Positions 37,601 through 49,735 of a stretch of DNA of 64,000 bases are shown one piece after another (the stretch's first letter is position 1; the number at the start of each line of letters is the position of its first letter). The DNA is taken from positions 55,914,147-55,978,146 of the forward strand of contig JAMPIT010000894.1 in NCBI GenBank assembly GCA_026261815.1. Reading direction: 5' to 3'. Position numbers and translations under genes: made by a program. The notes below the pieces were generated by a model. It saw only the letters and a list, made by a program, of their open reading frames with translations, ran no database searches and was not told where the DNA came from. Origin of the DNA: Monarcha castaneiventris obscurior. Taxonomy: Eukaryota > Chordata > Aves > Passeriformes > Monarchidae.

Positions 37601-40600
37601 AACCCTTCAGAGGGAGCAGCACCTACACCCGTGTTTGGGCCTGCAGAGCAACACCTGAAGCCACTGGCCTGGAGTGCCCCTGCAGCCGTTCAGATAAAGT
37701 GCAGGATGCACCTTTTTCTTACTGCAGTGCAGCACACCTGGGAAGGAATTCTTTCCTCCTTTCACTTGGCTATGACTGAAATGCTGTCAGAAGCCCGTGG
37801 CACTCCCGGCTGTGCTGTGTTTTCTCCTCACTACAAAGCTTTGGCTGCAGACACACAGGCAGGAGGTGGTTCCTTTGAAAAGATAGGGTATTTTCCTGAA
37901 AGTAAAATAAAAGAGGGGTGGAGGGGAGACACACCATGCGAGGCTGTGGAAAACCTGCCTTTACAGAATGCTTAAAACGCAGCCAAGCTGGGCTGAAAAT
38001 ATTGCTTTTCCATTCCCACTTGTGGGGAAGTACTGCAGCTCCTAGGAACACGAACTGGGGCTGAAAGATAAACTAACTCCATCCTGCCAAGAGAAACCTG
38101 CAGCATCGTGTCCCTGCCTGCTGGAGCCAGCCCTGCCAGTGGAGCTCCTCCAGCTGCCAAAACAAGAGATGAGCACACGAGTCCAGCTGCTGGATAAGGG
38201 AGGGATCTGGTCATGATTCCGCCACCTCCGCTCCACGCTCCTGAGAGAGCCATAATTGGCACTCGAGCTGAAGCATTACAAGATCCTTTCCTCTCCACCA
38301 CTTGCTTAGCTTGGAAATTAAAAGAAGCTATTGATAGCTATTTGTTTGCACCAGGATGGCTGTGAGAGGAACTTGAGCATGCTAAACTGCAAGTAACAAT
38401 TCTGTGACAGCTTAACAGAACATAAACACAAAATTTGAAAAATAAGATTGGGTAAAAGGACAAGAAGACAAAGTCCTTCTCTGCTTTTCTTACAGAGTTT
38501 CTCTTTATAAGTCACCAATAAAATCTCTGATTTGGCATCGGAATTTAGAAGTGCCTAAGGCACTGTGGCAATTTCTGTGTGAAGACACGTGCACTAAAAC
38601 CAAACCTCTGTGCTTAATTCAAAACCTGTACAAAAGCCTAACGTGCTTCTCATTTCCATACCAGATCGAATGCCACTTTGATGGAAATTACAGGCACTCA
38701 AATGGACAAAAGACTAAATTTTATAGACTGAACTTCTCTTATCTTTATGCTAAAAGATTTCTTTGTACCAGTAAACACAAAATCCACTTTTCCTACAGAC
38801 CCTTTCTGCAGAATGTCCATATCAAGAGCCAAGTACATATTTCCAGCTTGCTAGTGCTCCAAAATCCCCATTCTCTTAGGAAAGGGGTTTGCCCTCTTAT
38901 CTTCAATTACAATTTGAAAATATTTCTTGTCTATTTTCTTATCTTTTCAGCTTTAAATCAATTTTAGCAGCTTGAGAGAAATGTGGATACTTGGTGTAAA
39001 GATAAAGGCATTGGCAAAAGGCTGAAAAAACATACTGGAGCCAGCCAAATACCTGAAGAGAAGGAGGAAAAGGAAGGAGACCAAAAGCGGAAAGGAAAAG
39101 GGACACACATGCACATACATTGCACACACAGCCCAGGCAAAGATAAAAAACCATGCTAAAAGCCCTGTGCTATTTAGTCCTAAACAGAAGTATGGCAAGC
39201 AGCTTTCAATGGCACAAATCCCTTTTCCAGAAGCAGTGCAAATGCCTAAAACCTCAGGCATCTGAGACTCCACACATCCCTATTAAGCTGCAACAGCAGA
39301 ACAAACTGAGTATTTTTAATTTTGTACAAATAAACTAATTTAAATTGCTGCTTCTCTCCTTCACCGACACATATTCCCACACATTACTTGTTGTGCTAAA
39401 ACCTTATGATTCTGAGATGGCAAATTGAGGGTGAGAAGATTCCTCACATTTGACTACAACTCATCTCACTTTCCTGCTCAGTTCATAAAACCAAGAGGAA
39501 AAGAGACATTTCCCCTACCACCTCTTGCTTATTTCTTTTAAAATGACATATGAAACAGACTTAAATGCATTCTGGAATACCATACAGAAGAGCTTGCTTT
39601 TGCCACCAGAGTCTGAATGAGATGAAAAGTATCAACAGCAAACACATTCTTATCTGAGTTGTGGTATTACCCACATAGGACCACAAGTCAGTATCTAATT
39701 TGGGTGAGATAAACCTTATTTTTTCACAATTTTTAGATAGCAAAAATATCCAAAGGTAAAAATCTTATCTGTGGGGGTTCTTTCTGTTCTTGCAGCAAGC
39801 AGCCAGTATGCATTTTACTTGGTATAAAATTGATTCTACCCACCTGCTCCCCCCTGCCTTTATTTCCAACTTCCCTCACGTAGCTGCTCCCTTACCTGCC
39901 GCGATTGCAATTGGTGCCATAAAACAGCACAGCAAAGAACTTACACAGGGGAAGTTATCGCCAGCAGCAACAATAGATACTCACCAATACCACCAGTGAA
40001 ACTAATCACATTAACCCTAATAATTACAGCTGACAATGAGTACAGCTGTGAGCCAAATTGATCTCACAGGGGTGCCCACGATGGCATTGTCCCAGCTGGC
40101 ACCTCACAGAGCTCGGGAAGCAGGGGGGAGAATAAGTGGGAAGTCACTTTGCATCCAAGTTAGCATGACAAGGATAAAATACTGTCTCCTGAGGAATGTT
40201 TGCATAAATTGAGGGGAAAGCAATCCTCAGCAAAAGCCCTGAGATCTCCAGTAAAGGAAGGGCCTGCTCAGCCTGGCTGCACGGGATCAAAAATCAGCAT
40301 TAAGCTCTTTTTCCACATCTCTGGTGAGAATCTTATTCAAAAATGTTGTGTCTGACACAGAAGTCTCCATTTCATCACTTTCCACACAAGTTGAAAGATA
40401 TGCTGTCTGGAGATGTGCTGTCTACAGCCTGGACACAACTGAGCAGAGCACATTTCCACAGCACTTATTCTTCTCTGCAGTTGAGATACTGATTTGTGAA
40501 ATATCTTCATGTCTTGCAGAACTGATTTTCCACAGGCTAAAGCTCCTCAGAAAGATTAGCAAGGCACAACTTGGAATGACAGGGTAGATCTGTATTAGCA

Positions 40601-42978
40601 TTTAATTTGGATGAGGAATAGGTGCTTGAAGCAAACCTCCTGATGGCCTCTGCTCCCAGTGCTGCCATTTGCTTCGGCGAGCTCAAGGTCTGAACCCCTG
40701 AGCAGGAACAGAGTAAGAACACATTTTCTAAGCCTTCCATTCTGAGGGTTATGGTCTATGTTTGTTGTTTGTTGCTATTGCTCTTTGCAGCTTGTGACTT
40801 AAGTAAACTCAGAAATACTAAAATCACCTGTGAAGGAGCTACATAACATTTTCACTTGAACAAAAGGTCCTGTTCAGGTCAAGATTGCTATGAATTTTAT
40901 TTTATTTTAGACCTTCTTTACAAGGCACCAAAAGTGCCCTGGTGGGTAGAAAACCAAACAATGAAGGAACAGATTCTGCAGAAGGAATTAATTTATAATC
41001 TTGGAACAGCATGTCATAATAATATTTTTAGCAGATTACAATGTATATCCTTGTTATACCTTTAAAATGCTCCTTTATAAAGCAAGCAGCTATTTCAGCT
41101 GAAATTTTGCAGCACTCTTATCAATAAATTGTAATACAGAGTTCCTAAAAAGACCATTCCAAGGATGACCACGTTCAGTGTTTAAATAATCCCTGTAGGA
41201 GATGGCTGGGTCTAAAGGACACAGATTTTTTGTCTTCAGGAAGAGAAGGGTGGTAAGAAGAGAGACCAAAAAATGCAATCAGAACAGAGGCAGATTATCA
41301 GTAGCAAGCTCTGGAGGCAGAGGGGACAACTCAGGAACTGACAGAAAGATGAGATAAAGCATTAGACATTTTGAACAAGGACAGAAGATGGCAAACATGC
41401 TTTTGCAGGGCAAGAAAGGTCTATTTTTACTCTGCTTTTTCCACGCTGGAAGATTCCATGATGGAAAAGAAAATAGCACTGTAGCAGAAAATGATCATGA
41501 CCTCCACAATGAGCCTGACCTCTGCTAGAGAATGTGCCAGTGTGATGAGGGAAATGAAGAATCTTAATGAGATAAGAGGAAAGCCAGTCATCCTAGTGCA
41601 GTGGGCTCTGCCCAGGAGATCAGCTAGAAAGCAGCATTCACTGCATTTTGCAACTTTATTTGAATTCCTTCTGGTTTATCTTTGAAACAAAAAGCAAGAC
41701 TATTAAGACAGAGACACAATCTATTCGTGAATTCTTTTTCCCCTCACATTTCTCCTGAAGCATTAAAAATGTACATGCAAATCCTAGCAGCTGTAGGGCA
41801 GTTCTGGGGCAGAGGGGTCGGAGGAGCCTGGGCAAAAGGCTGGGGACTGGGAGGTGGCCACCAGTTCTGGCTTGCAGGAGGAAGACAGGGTGACAGGCAG
41901 CTCAGAACACCACCTTGACATTCCAAGACACAGCTGTCTACCTCAGATCCATTTCTGTGCTGTAGAAAACTCCTGGTAATCTCGTGCCTCCCTTTCCTAA
42001 TAACCTGGGGAATTAGGTCAGACTCTGCTAAAACAAGGTCTTCCTTTCTCACTCAACTCATGCCATGCAGTCCCACATGTAAAAATTATGCCTATAGCAC
42101 TAAATTAACCAGGCCTTTTCCCTTTCCCTGGCTCAGCCTAGTTCTCATCCATCCTGCTGTGGGGAGCTGTCCCTCAGCATTCACACAATTCCCCAAATCC
42201 TCCATTTACATCGACTGGGAGTTCCAGGGTCCCAACCCTGCCATGCAGCACACAAGCATTTAAATATTATAGCTGATCATGTGCCACTTCTCAAACCTGT
42301 CCTCTAGCCCTGTTTAATTTATCATTATAAACAGGGCACTGGAAGCCACGCGGCACAGACATAAATCCCTTCTCCTCAGAAAAATTACCCAAAAATTCCC
42401 ACATGGACAGATCATCCCACATATGGCCTGAAGGTGAATACAGACAGGTTATTGTCAACATTACCATTCTTTTCACTTTTATCCATTGTTTCTTTTTTCA
42501 TGTCCCTTGCACACACAGGGAAGCAAATCTAAAAATAAAGCCCTTTTTTGCTCAAAAAAAGTTACTCACTGGTAGCTCTTTTTAATCTTCTGCCTTTGTT
42601 CCCAGTCAGCTGCTCTTATGACACAACCTGGATTTGATAAAAGAAAGCTGGAAATGGAGGATAAAACTTTGTTTTCCTGAAAAAGCATCTTTCATAGAAA
42701 AGCTACAGAAATTATTAGATTTCAGATGCTCTATCCATTTGAAAGGTGGAGATGATTGTCCTGAACAATGGCTGCTTTTTAGGCTCCTGAACTTGCTGGG
42801 GCATGGGGGTTTTGAGGGTTGTTGTTTTTTTTCAATAGGGTGGGAATTTTTATGTAATTTCCAATTTAATCAGATGAAGAATACTAGCACATCACTTTGC
42901 CTTCCCACGCCCCACGTTCTACCTTATGCATTTCTTTTTTAGGCCTCTGTGTGATCATTTCCACACATGGAGCCTTTT
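34663..42978. other. non-coding stretch
   Basis: Unique DNA with no supported gene. It includes a minus-strand recursive-splice-like site at 37200-37225 and a cluster of three minus-strand donor-like sequences at about 39892-39985. The short G-rich block at about 41793-41860 is not a strict G-quadruplex pattern. No transposable element is recognised. Confidence 0.5.
37200..37232 (-). promoter_or_regulatory. recursive-splice-like site
   Basis: Read on the minus strand, TGTTTCTTTAAAGCTGTTTT is followed by CACAG and then directly GTAAGT. The full-consensus acceptor and donor are fused with nothing between, and the pyrimidine tract is good. This is the best such site in the window. It would matter only if a long minus-strand intron covers the region, which the sequence alone cannot show. 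Confidence 0.25.
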
Positions 42979-43038
42979 TATAGAATCACAGAATCATTTA
43001 GGTCGAAAAGACCTTTAAGATGATCAAGTCCAACCATT
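42979..43038 (-). mobile_element. short CR1 LINE 3' end
   Basis: The plus strand reads ATAGAATCACAGAATCATTT, then AGGTCGAAAAGACCTTTAAG, then ATGATCAAGTCCAACC. This is the reverse complement of the CR1 3' terminus. Only about 60 bases remain, a severely 5'-truncated insertion. Confidence 0.88.
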
Positions 43039-46000
43039 CTTGTCTCTCATTTGTCTATGGCAGAAGGAGATAATTTAAAAAATGCCCAAATCATATTGTG
43101 TTCACTGCAGTGCAGGCGTGACAAACCATCAGAGGACATCTCTGCTCACAGCGTTATTCCACCCCCAGCCCTGAGCCTCAAGAAGTCCAGTGAGCTCCAT
43201 CAAGCACTTCTGATTCTCCCAACCATAACGTTCTGTAGGACAAGAGTGAGAAGCAGAGTTCTGCAGCATTTCTTTCTCCTTTTTCCCCTTTTTTCGCACA
43301 CAGAATCTTCTCTGAAGTACAGAAAACAGCGCATGAATTTTAACTTCATCTTTGTAATATTACAAAGATATATTTAGACAGTACAAAAATGGCACACACA
43401 CAAGTGCTGCAGCCAGGCATGAACTGGAGTGGTCTTGATTCCCTTCCAAATTTCAGAGAGGTCAAAACAAGTCCATCACCTCAGCAGGAGAGAAACACTT
43501 GATCCTTCTTAGCCACCTCTTCATCAGTGGCACAAGGAACCATTCAACATTTTCATTTCCCATTTGAACTTCCTTCTGCACCTTCAGCAAATCCAGTGGT
43601 ATCCTCTGGTGATAGTTATTTTCAGTTCAAGAAATGACAGTTAATAGAACCAAATGCCCTTTTACAAAACATGGTGCCAGTTTGAAAACTCACATTGTAT
43701 CTGTTACCCAAACAGCACATTCACCTCATTCAGAGCCTTGTGTCCTGACAGCCCAGACAGGTGAGCCATGTAGACAAAATGATACAAAGAAGTGGTGGTC
43801 AATAATCGCAAAATAATGTCTGAAAAGGTTCTTTTTAGTGCAATTTAGCCTCCACCTGTATTTGGAACCTTGTAGTGCGTGCCGAACTTTTCCTTGCTTG
43901 GTGGAACCAGGGTGGACTCAGCAGCAGTAACACAGACACAGTTAATACAGTGCAGCAGGTCCCACCTTTTTGAGCCAATCAAGCAGATAAAATACACCCT
44001 GGGATCCAATGCAGCCTCAATGGATGAGCCACTTGGAGCACAAACTCCAAGGTCAGTTCTTTACGACTACTGGACACAAAAGGTTTGGTGAGATGACTCT
44101 CGAACGGATTGTCGTGATGATTTTGGTTTGCAAGGTTTTTACAGCATCCTGTTTCCCACAGCAAGACTGGCCAGCAGTTCCAGTCTTCTCTACTTTTGAA
44201 AACCAGTGACTTTGCCTCTTCTTTAAGTGCCAAAAACTGCTTATGTACATGCTCATGAAGAACACCAAATATTAAAATTCCAAGTGTCATAACGTACCAC
44301 CAAATCCATTTTATCTAACTTCAGGTGCCAAAAAGTTTCAGCCAGATGCCTTTTATTCTAGTTGAAAAGATTACAGACATAGACAATGAGGCTTGTAAGG
44401 CTTCAGTTGGATGAACCCAAAGCCTCGAGACGTGCTTAAGATGGCCCCCCAAAAAAAGGAAAAAATAACTTCTGTACCTCCTGGATTCTCCCAGTTTGAT
44501 GCCAATGTGGCCCCCAGGACAGATAGCATGTAGTTGCCACACAAAATAACCCAGTCCCATGGTACAAAGATACAATGCCCTACAATAGATTGGCAGAAAC
44601 AGGCCACAGCACCTTTGGGAATCAGAGATTCAGAAGCTCTGAACAGATCCATAAATTCCTCAGGAGCCCAGGGCCAGGCAGACTGCTTCTCACCAAGAGA
44701 AGGAAGGAAATTCCCTTCTCTGGAGGCCACTCCTCACTCACAGTCCCATGCTGTGACTAGTGGGCTCTAATGAAAACCATTTCTCACAAATTTTGCTGTT
44801 CTCAGCTCTGTAGAGTCACAAACAGCTCTGGGAAACAATGGAGGAGCTCTCCACTGCATAAACAGAATTGTTAACCAAGTTCTAATTGCAGAACCAAAAC
44901 CCTGCCCACTTATCTGTACCTGCCATCACAGTAAATCTGATGATAACTGAGTTGAACAGATGTGTAAATCAGGGCAGAATCTGACCTGCCAGATCTCTGT
45001 TATTAGGGATGCTAAAAAACTCAGCTTGACTTTCAGACTCTGGCTGGAACCTGTATTTCTGCCCATTAAAGAAACAAAGTCTTTTTCCTTTAAGGCTGTC
45101 CAAATTTTGAATTGGAATAAATGGGGAAAAAACCCCATAGTCCCTAAATTCTCATTTTATGCCACCAAATACAAGAACACATATAGCAAATCTGGGAAGA
45201 GAGGAGAAATATCAGCTATGCCTGGGCATACAATGTGAACAAACACTGTTAAGAAGAAGATTTTCAGCAGAAGCCATTATTCAAAGATGTCATTAGGACA
45301 CAAAAAGCAGAAGTGGATATCTTGCACATCCTGGTTTTATTCACAATTAACGATGTTTCCTTGTCTAGACAGAAAATGTTTAAATCACATTTTCAGTACT
45401 AGGAAAAAAGTGTTACCCTTCTCAGAAACAGCAATTTAAACAATTTCTGGCGTTTCAGAAATGCTGCTTTATCACACGATGTACATGCCTTTCAAATTAC
45501 CTGTTTTGCTCGACACTTGTGAATCAATTTGTGATAAGCAGGCAGGGAGAACCTGAGGGCACGCCTGCTCTGGCTGTTCCTGGCTCCAGCAGGATGCTGT
45601 GTGCGTGCTCCTGAGCCAGCATGGTAGGGCTGCTACCTCTGGGAGCCACAGCTATCCCACACTTCACTTCTTCCCACTCAACATCCAAAACGTGCATGGT
45701 TCCTGTTTATAGAGAATACAAGGCATCCATTTTCAACACACTCTCCACAGCAAAAGCCAAAATATATTCCCAGTGTTTAAAAATGGGGTATTTTTTGTCC
45801 CCACCTGCACTGCCCCTCAGTGTCTCTCATCCATAGCACCTTCCTAACTGTGTTCCAAAGCCAACCCAGCACAGGCAAGATCAAATCCCTTCAGTCAGGT
45901 ATCCCTTACAGTGCTCCAACTGCATGGAATAAATCCAACATGAGTCTGGTGCAATTGCCATTAATGTCAGTCACAGCTACATCAGTTATTTGCATAATTG

Positions 46001-48990
46001 AAGCTACCCCAGGGACTGAAATCCCAAAGGAGGCATGATCTGTGTCTCCCATGCAGACACGGAAAATTACACCGTTCTATTTTAATTCCACGTATTTAAT
46101 CTCCCCCGGGATTTAGAGCTATCAGTTTAAAGAGCAATAAAGTGGTTGGCAAAGAACCGCACGCTACAAAATTTGAAAAAATCTGCGACAGGAAAATTTG
46201 CAAATGTTAAATCCAACTCAGTTGATGAGATTCCCTAAGTTCAGTTTTTTGACAATAGACAGGAAAATCAAAACCATTAACTGTAGAGGAAAGATCTTCA
46301 GTACAAATTTCTTTAATCTGGTTGAATGACTAATTTTTATCTGAAAAACTCCCACATAAAATATTTCTCTATGATTAATAAGTAATTACCATGCATTGCT
46401 ATCAATAAGAATGTCTTATGATGCAGGGCATAGATGTATTAAGCTCACAGACAATGGACTGAATCCTGAAGTCCTTTACAATCACTTTACATGAATTATT
46501 GTTCCAAGTTCCCTTCAAAGCAGTTGGCCATTCCTAAAATTGTGTTTCTTTTTCTTCCTTTAGATGTCTTAATTGGAGAAAAGAGGCAGAACAGAAACCA
46601 TCCAAAAGACCAAAAATCCAATTCTGATGAATTAATCCACTTGTTTTGTTCTAACACACTGTGAAACTACAGTGTCAGGGACATATGAGTTGCAATAGAG
46701 CTAAGAATTATCTACTAGTCTGTCCAATGCCTTATTGTCAAGAAACAGTTGTATTAAAATATACTTCCCTTACCTGTTGGTTTGGGGTCTTTTAACAATG
46801 CTTCTTTTCATATTGCACATTTTATGAAAGAAACATATTCTTGCAGCTCTTCAAACATGCTTTTTTAGTGCTGAAGAGGAACTCCAAAAGTTGTGGTTGA
46901 CATTTCACCTCCTGCAGCCCAGAAACTGTATTCTACTGGAAAAGTGCTTACTCCTGTTTTTTCAATTTTAAACAACAACTATTTAAATTATTAATGGAAT
47001 TTTTCTCTGTTATTTAAATGTAACAATTTTTATTCTCCAGTGCTTGCATACAACTACTTTTATTCTTGAGACTGGTGGAATTCTAAATGGGTGGATTCAC
47101 TCAGTAAAAATCTTGCCTTGTTCCTCAAAGCTTCAATAATTCCAGAGCTGAATAACAAATCATTTTAACAGACATCCTTAGTAGTTTATCCCAGACATAG
47201 TCATTACTGTGGGCACAGTGATGAGGTAAGTCCAGAAAATCAGTCTTTCAGTCATCTGTAAGGGAATTAAAAATGCTTTCCTTGAGCTGTGATATTCATG
47301 AATCTGCTTACCTTCCCGAGATTTAGTGGCTAGAATTTTCCTGTGCTTTGTTTTCTTTCAATTATTTATGCATTCCTTAGAGCATGGAAAATATCAGGGC
47401 CTGTGATCAAGTCAAATCATGTCACACTCAATAAAATATGATTCAGAATTCTTGCCAAATCCTGATATATCTTTAATCTTTAATTTGCAATTTAAGATTA
47501 ATATCCAAAAGAGAAGCCACTGAAAAGGAGCGTGACTAAGAAAATATCAGCCCTCTGAAGACAGAGATTTATTAATGTCATATATAACTTTTAAAGCAAA
47601 TCTTCAAAATTAGATATTCAAGTAATACACAGAAATGTTGGTTTCTGAAAAAGCAGAGTAGTAACTTGCAAAGCAGAGATAAAGTGGTTTTGATGTAGTG
47701 CCGACATCTGCCTGTGAAACAGCAGTATATTACCTTTAAATAATATATAGACACTGTGGAAATGCACTTTAGTCATTAGCATTTTAGAGGAGACTATGGT
47801 TGAAACAAGTTGCCAATATGTGCTAGCACAGTATTTTACAGAATTTCTTTAATGGGTGTTTAAATGTGGGCATGCAGTGGGTTCTGTCATACACAAATGC
47901 ATAAAATAAACTACAGAGAAATACTGTCATATTTATAAAGTTATAACTAATAAATTTAAAGCAAGAATTACAGTGTGTTCTTTCTTGACTTCTCCCAAAA
48001 CCTGCTATGACCATTTCTACCTCAGTTATTTAAATACAATTACCATCCTTTTTGAAGGTAGACATATGAAAAAAATCTATCAAACTTTAAAATCTAAGAA
48101 CAAATCATACCACACTTGCTCACATGGTACAGTGGTTTACTATTTTGTTTCTTTCCCTGGAAGAAATTAATGACCTGGCACCAGACACCAGAGTTAAGCC
48201 TTTTATTGATTTCTGAACGGTCACAGTCCCAGTTCACTGTAGCCCTGTTGAGGTGTAATAATTCCACTAATAATTAGAAATATTTCTAGTTAAAACAAAG
48301 CAAGGATGGACTAAGTGAAATCCTACAGAGCCATCCTCTCTAAACCTCTCCATCCTGTCAAACTGAGACAGAAATCATACAAATATAGATTCTTTCATGA
48401 GAAATTTGCCCCTTTCTGCTTGCCAGAGGCACTGCTTTTAGAAGACCTTTTTATCCAGTATTTCAATAGTTCTTTAAAACATGCATGTAAATGTTGAGCT
48501 GAGTGAGTTAAAAAAGCAACTCAGATCATAAAAAAAGCATCATTTGGTTTGTTCCAGATCACATAGGCTGGGCTGTGGCATTTCCATGTTAATGTACACA
48601 CACCTCCATGTGTTTCGCTCAAGGCTGGGGAGAACAGTTAAGCACATCACACTGCTCTCCTCAGGAGGTCTTAGCTGGGGTCACCAGTGGGAGGCAAAGG
48701 ATAAGAGTTTTCCACACAACTCCTGGTTTCAGCAGATAATCACAGTGTTATTCCATGTCCAGCTATCAGGAGATTCCGGCACCCATCAGCCCATGTGTGT
48801 AATAACTCTGAGGGCTGTCAGAGACTGAAAATAGTTCATGCCTCAAACATTGATACAAAGTTTTGCTCATTATAAAGAAGCTACAAGTGAAGGAGCCTCT
48901 CTGAAGACTGGGACTTTGGACTGAAAGTCAAACTGCTGATTAGATAAAGGGAAACCCATTGTTCAGTCATCTCAGGCTGAAGGAAAGGTA
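43039..48990. other. non-coding stretch
   Basis: Unique DNA. The part at 43.9-44.8 kb has long open frames on both strands, with CpGs around 44100-44120. One minus-strand frame of about 100 codons (43979-44290) begins with a hydrophobic stretch MTLGILIFGVLHEHV, but I see no family and no splice flanks, so it is not called a gene. From 46 to 48.5 kb it is very AT-rich and featureless. Confidence 0.5.
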
Positions 48991-49345
48991 TGCATCCACA
49001 GAAGGATGCCACCAGCTGCAACTATCCCTGTCTGTGTTTGGGGTGGGGGGAGAGCACAGCTCCCAGAAGCCAGGTTTACACAGACTCCCCTCAGCTGAGG
49101 GGGCAGGAGGAGGTTTTGGGTGCATGGTGTAACCTCTGGTGAGAGGCCATAAACATCCATCCTCTGATTACACAAACTGGCCCAGCTGTGGAACCCCCAA
49201 CCCCACAGGCCACATCAACAGGACTTTCACATGAGGGGCTTGGCCCCACAGGACTGCCTGGGATGCACAGACCCAGAGGCTGCTGTGAGAGACTGCATCC
49301 CCCTCCTCCAGGGGGACATGCCCGGACATGCCTACCTGGCCTGAG

Positions 49346-49353
49346 CATATAAA
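49346..49353 (+). promoter_or_regulatory. TATA box of the LTR-like block
   Basis: CATATAAA lies about 190 bases upstream of the poly(A) signal of the same block, a plausible U3-R spacing. Initiation would be expected roughly 25-30 bases downstream. Confidence 0.55.
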
Positions 49354-49514
49354 CCCACCAGGTTCTGTGCTTCCATGGGGGGGATTTTCACCACCAAGAA
49401 GACCAGCTGCAGAGGATCACCGGAACATCTTGGGATCCACGGAGTGGTGATATTTTCCTTATTCTGTCTGTTACTCTTTCTGTCCCCCCCAACTATCTTC
49501 TACTTCTTTCTTTG

Positions 49515-49530
49515 TCTCTCTCTCTCTCTC
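49515..49530. repeat. short (TC)n tract
   Basis: About eight TC dinucleotides sit in a longer pyrimidine-rich run, just upstream of the AATAAA signal of the LTR-like block. Confidence 0.85.
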
Positions 49531-49543
49531 GTATTTACCATCA

Positions 49544-49549
49544 AATAAA
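49544..49549 (+). terminator. AATAAA poly(A) signal of the LTR-like block
   Basis: A perfect AATAAA follows a pyrimidine-rich tract. T/G-containing sequence (TTGTCACTGG) lies 15-25 bases further on, as in retroviral R/U5 regions. Confidence 0.55.
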
Positions 49550-49735
49550 ACCCTTACTATTGTCACTGGCATATGGTCTCGTTTGCACCTTAATTCGGGC
49601 AGAGGAATTTCTAAGAACCTTAAAACTAGATCTTGACAAGGGCCCAAAGCAGAAATGGACCCCAGCACACCCCACCTCACAGGACACAGCTCCAGAGGAA
49701 GATTCCCACATCCCCATCCCTGGTTAAAATCACAC

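Larger units (their letters stand above)
48991..49735 (+). mobile_element. retroviral LTR-like block, boundaries uncertain
   Basis: This block is GC-richer than its surroundings and has LTR-type order. A promoter-like region is followed by GAGCATATAAACCC (TATA box 49346-49353), a leader, a CT-rich tract with (TC)n, AATAAA at 49544-49549, and a downstream ACTGGCATATGGTCTCGTTT region. Then comes TTCGGGCAGAGGAATTTCTA, a string I associate with bird endogenous retrovirus LTRs. No gag, pol or env remnant is visible next to it, so it is probably a solo LTR. The exact ends and family are not certain, and I could not identify target-site duplications. Confidence 0.6.

Noticed and set aside
41793..41860. 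G-rich block considered as a G-quadruplex
   Set aside because: The loops between the GGG runs are too long (over 10 bases) for the canonical pattern.
43979..44290. 103-codon minus-strand frame with a hydrophobic start, plus neighbouring overlapping frames
   Set aside because: I considered an old processed pseudogene with frameshifts, but no known protein could be recognised in any frame combination and there is no poly(A) remnant. Not supported.
44371..44730. 119-codon minus-strand frame
   Set aside because: No motif, signal peptide or family resemblance that I can defend, and no exon-type flanks.
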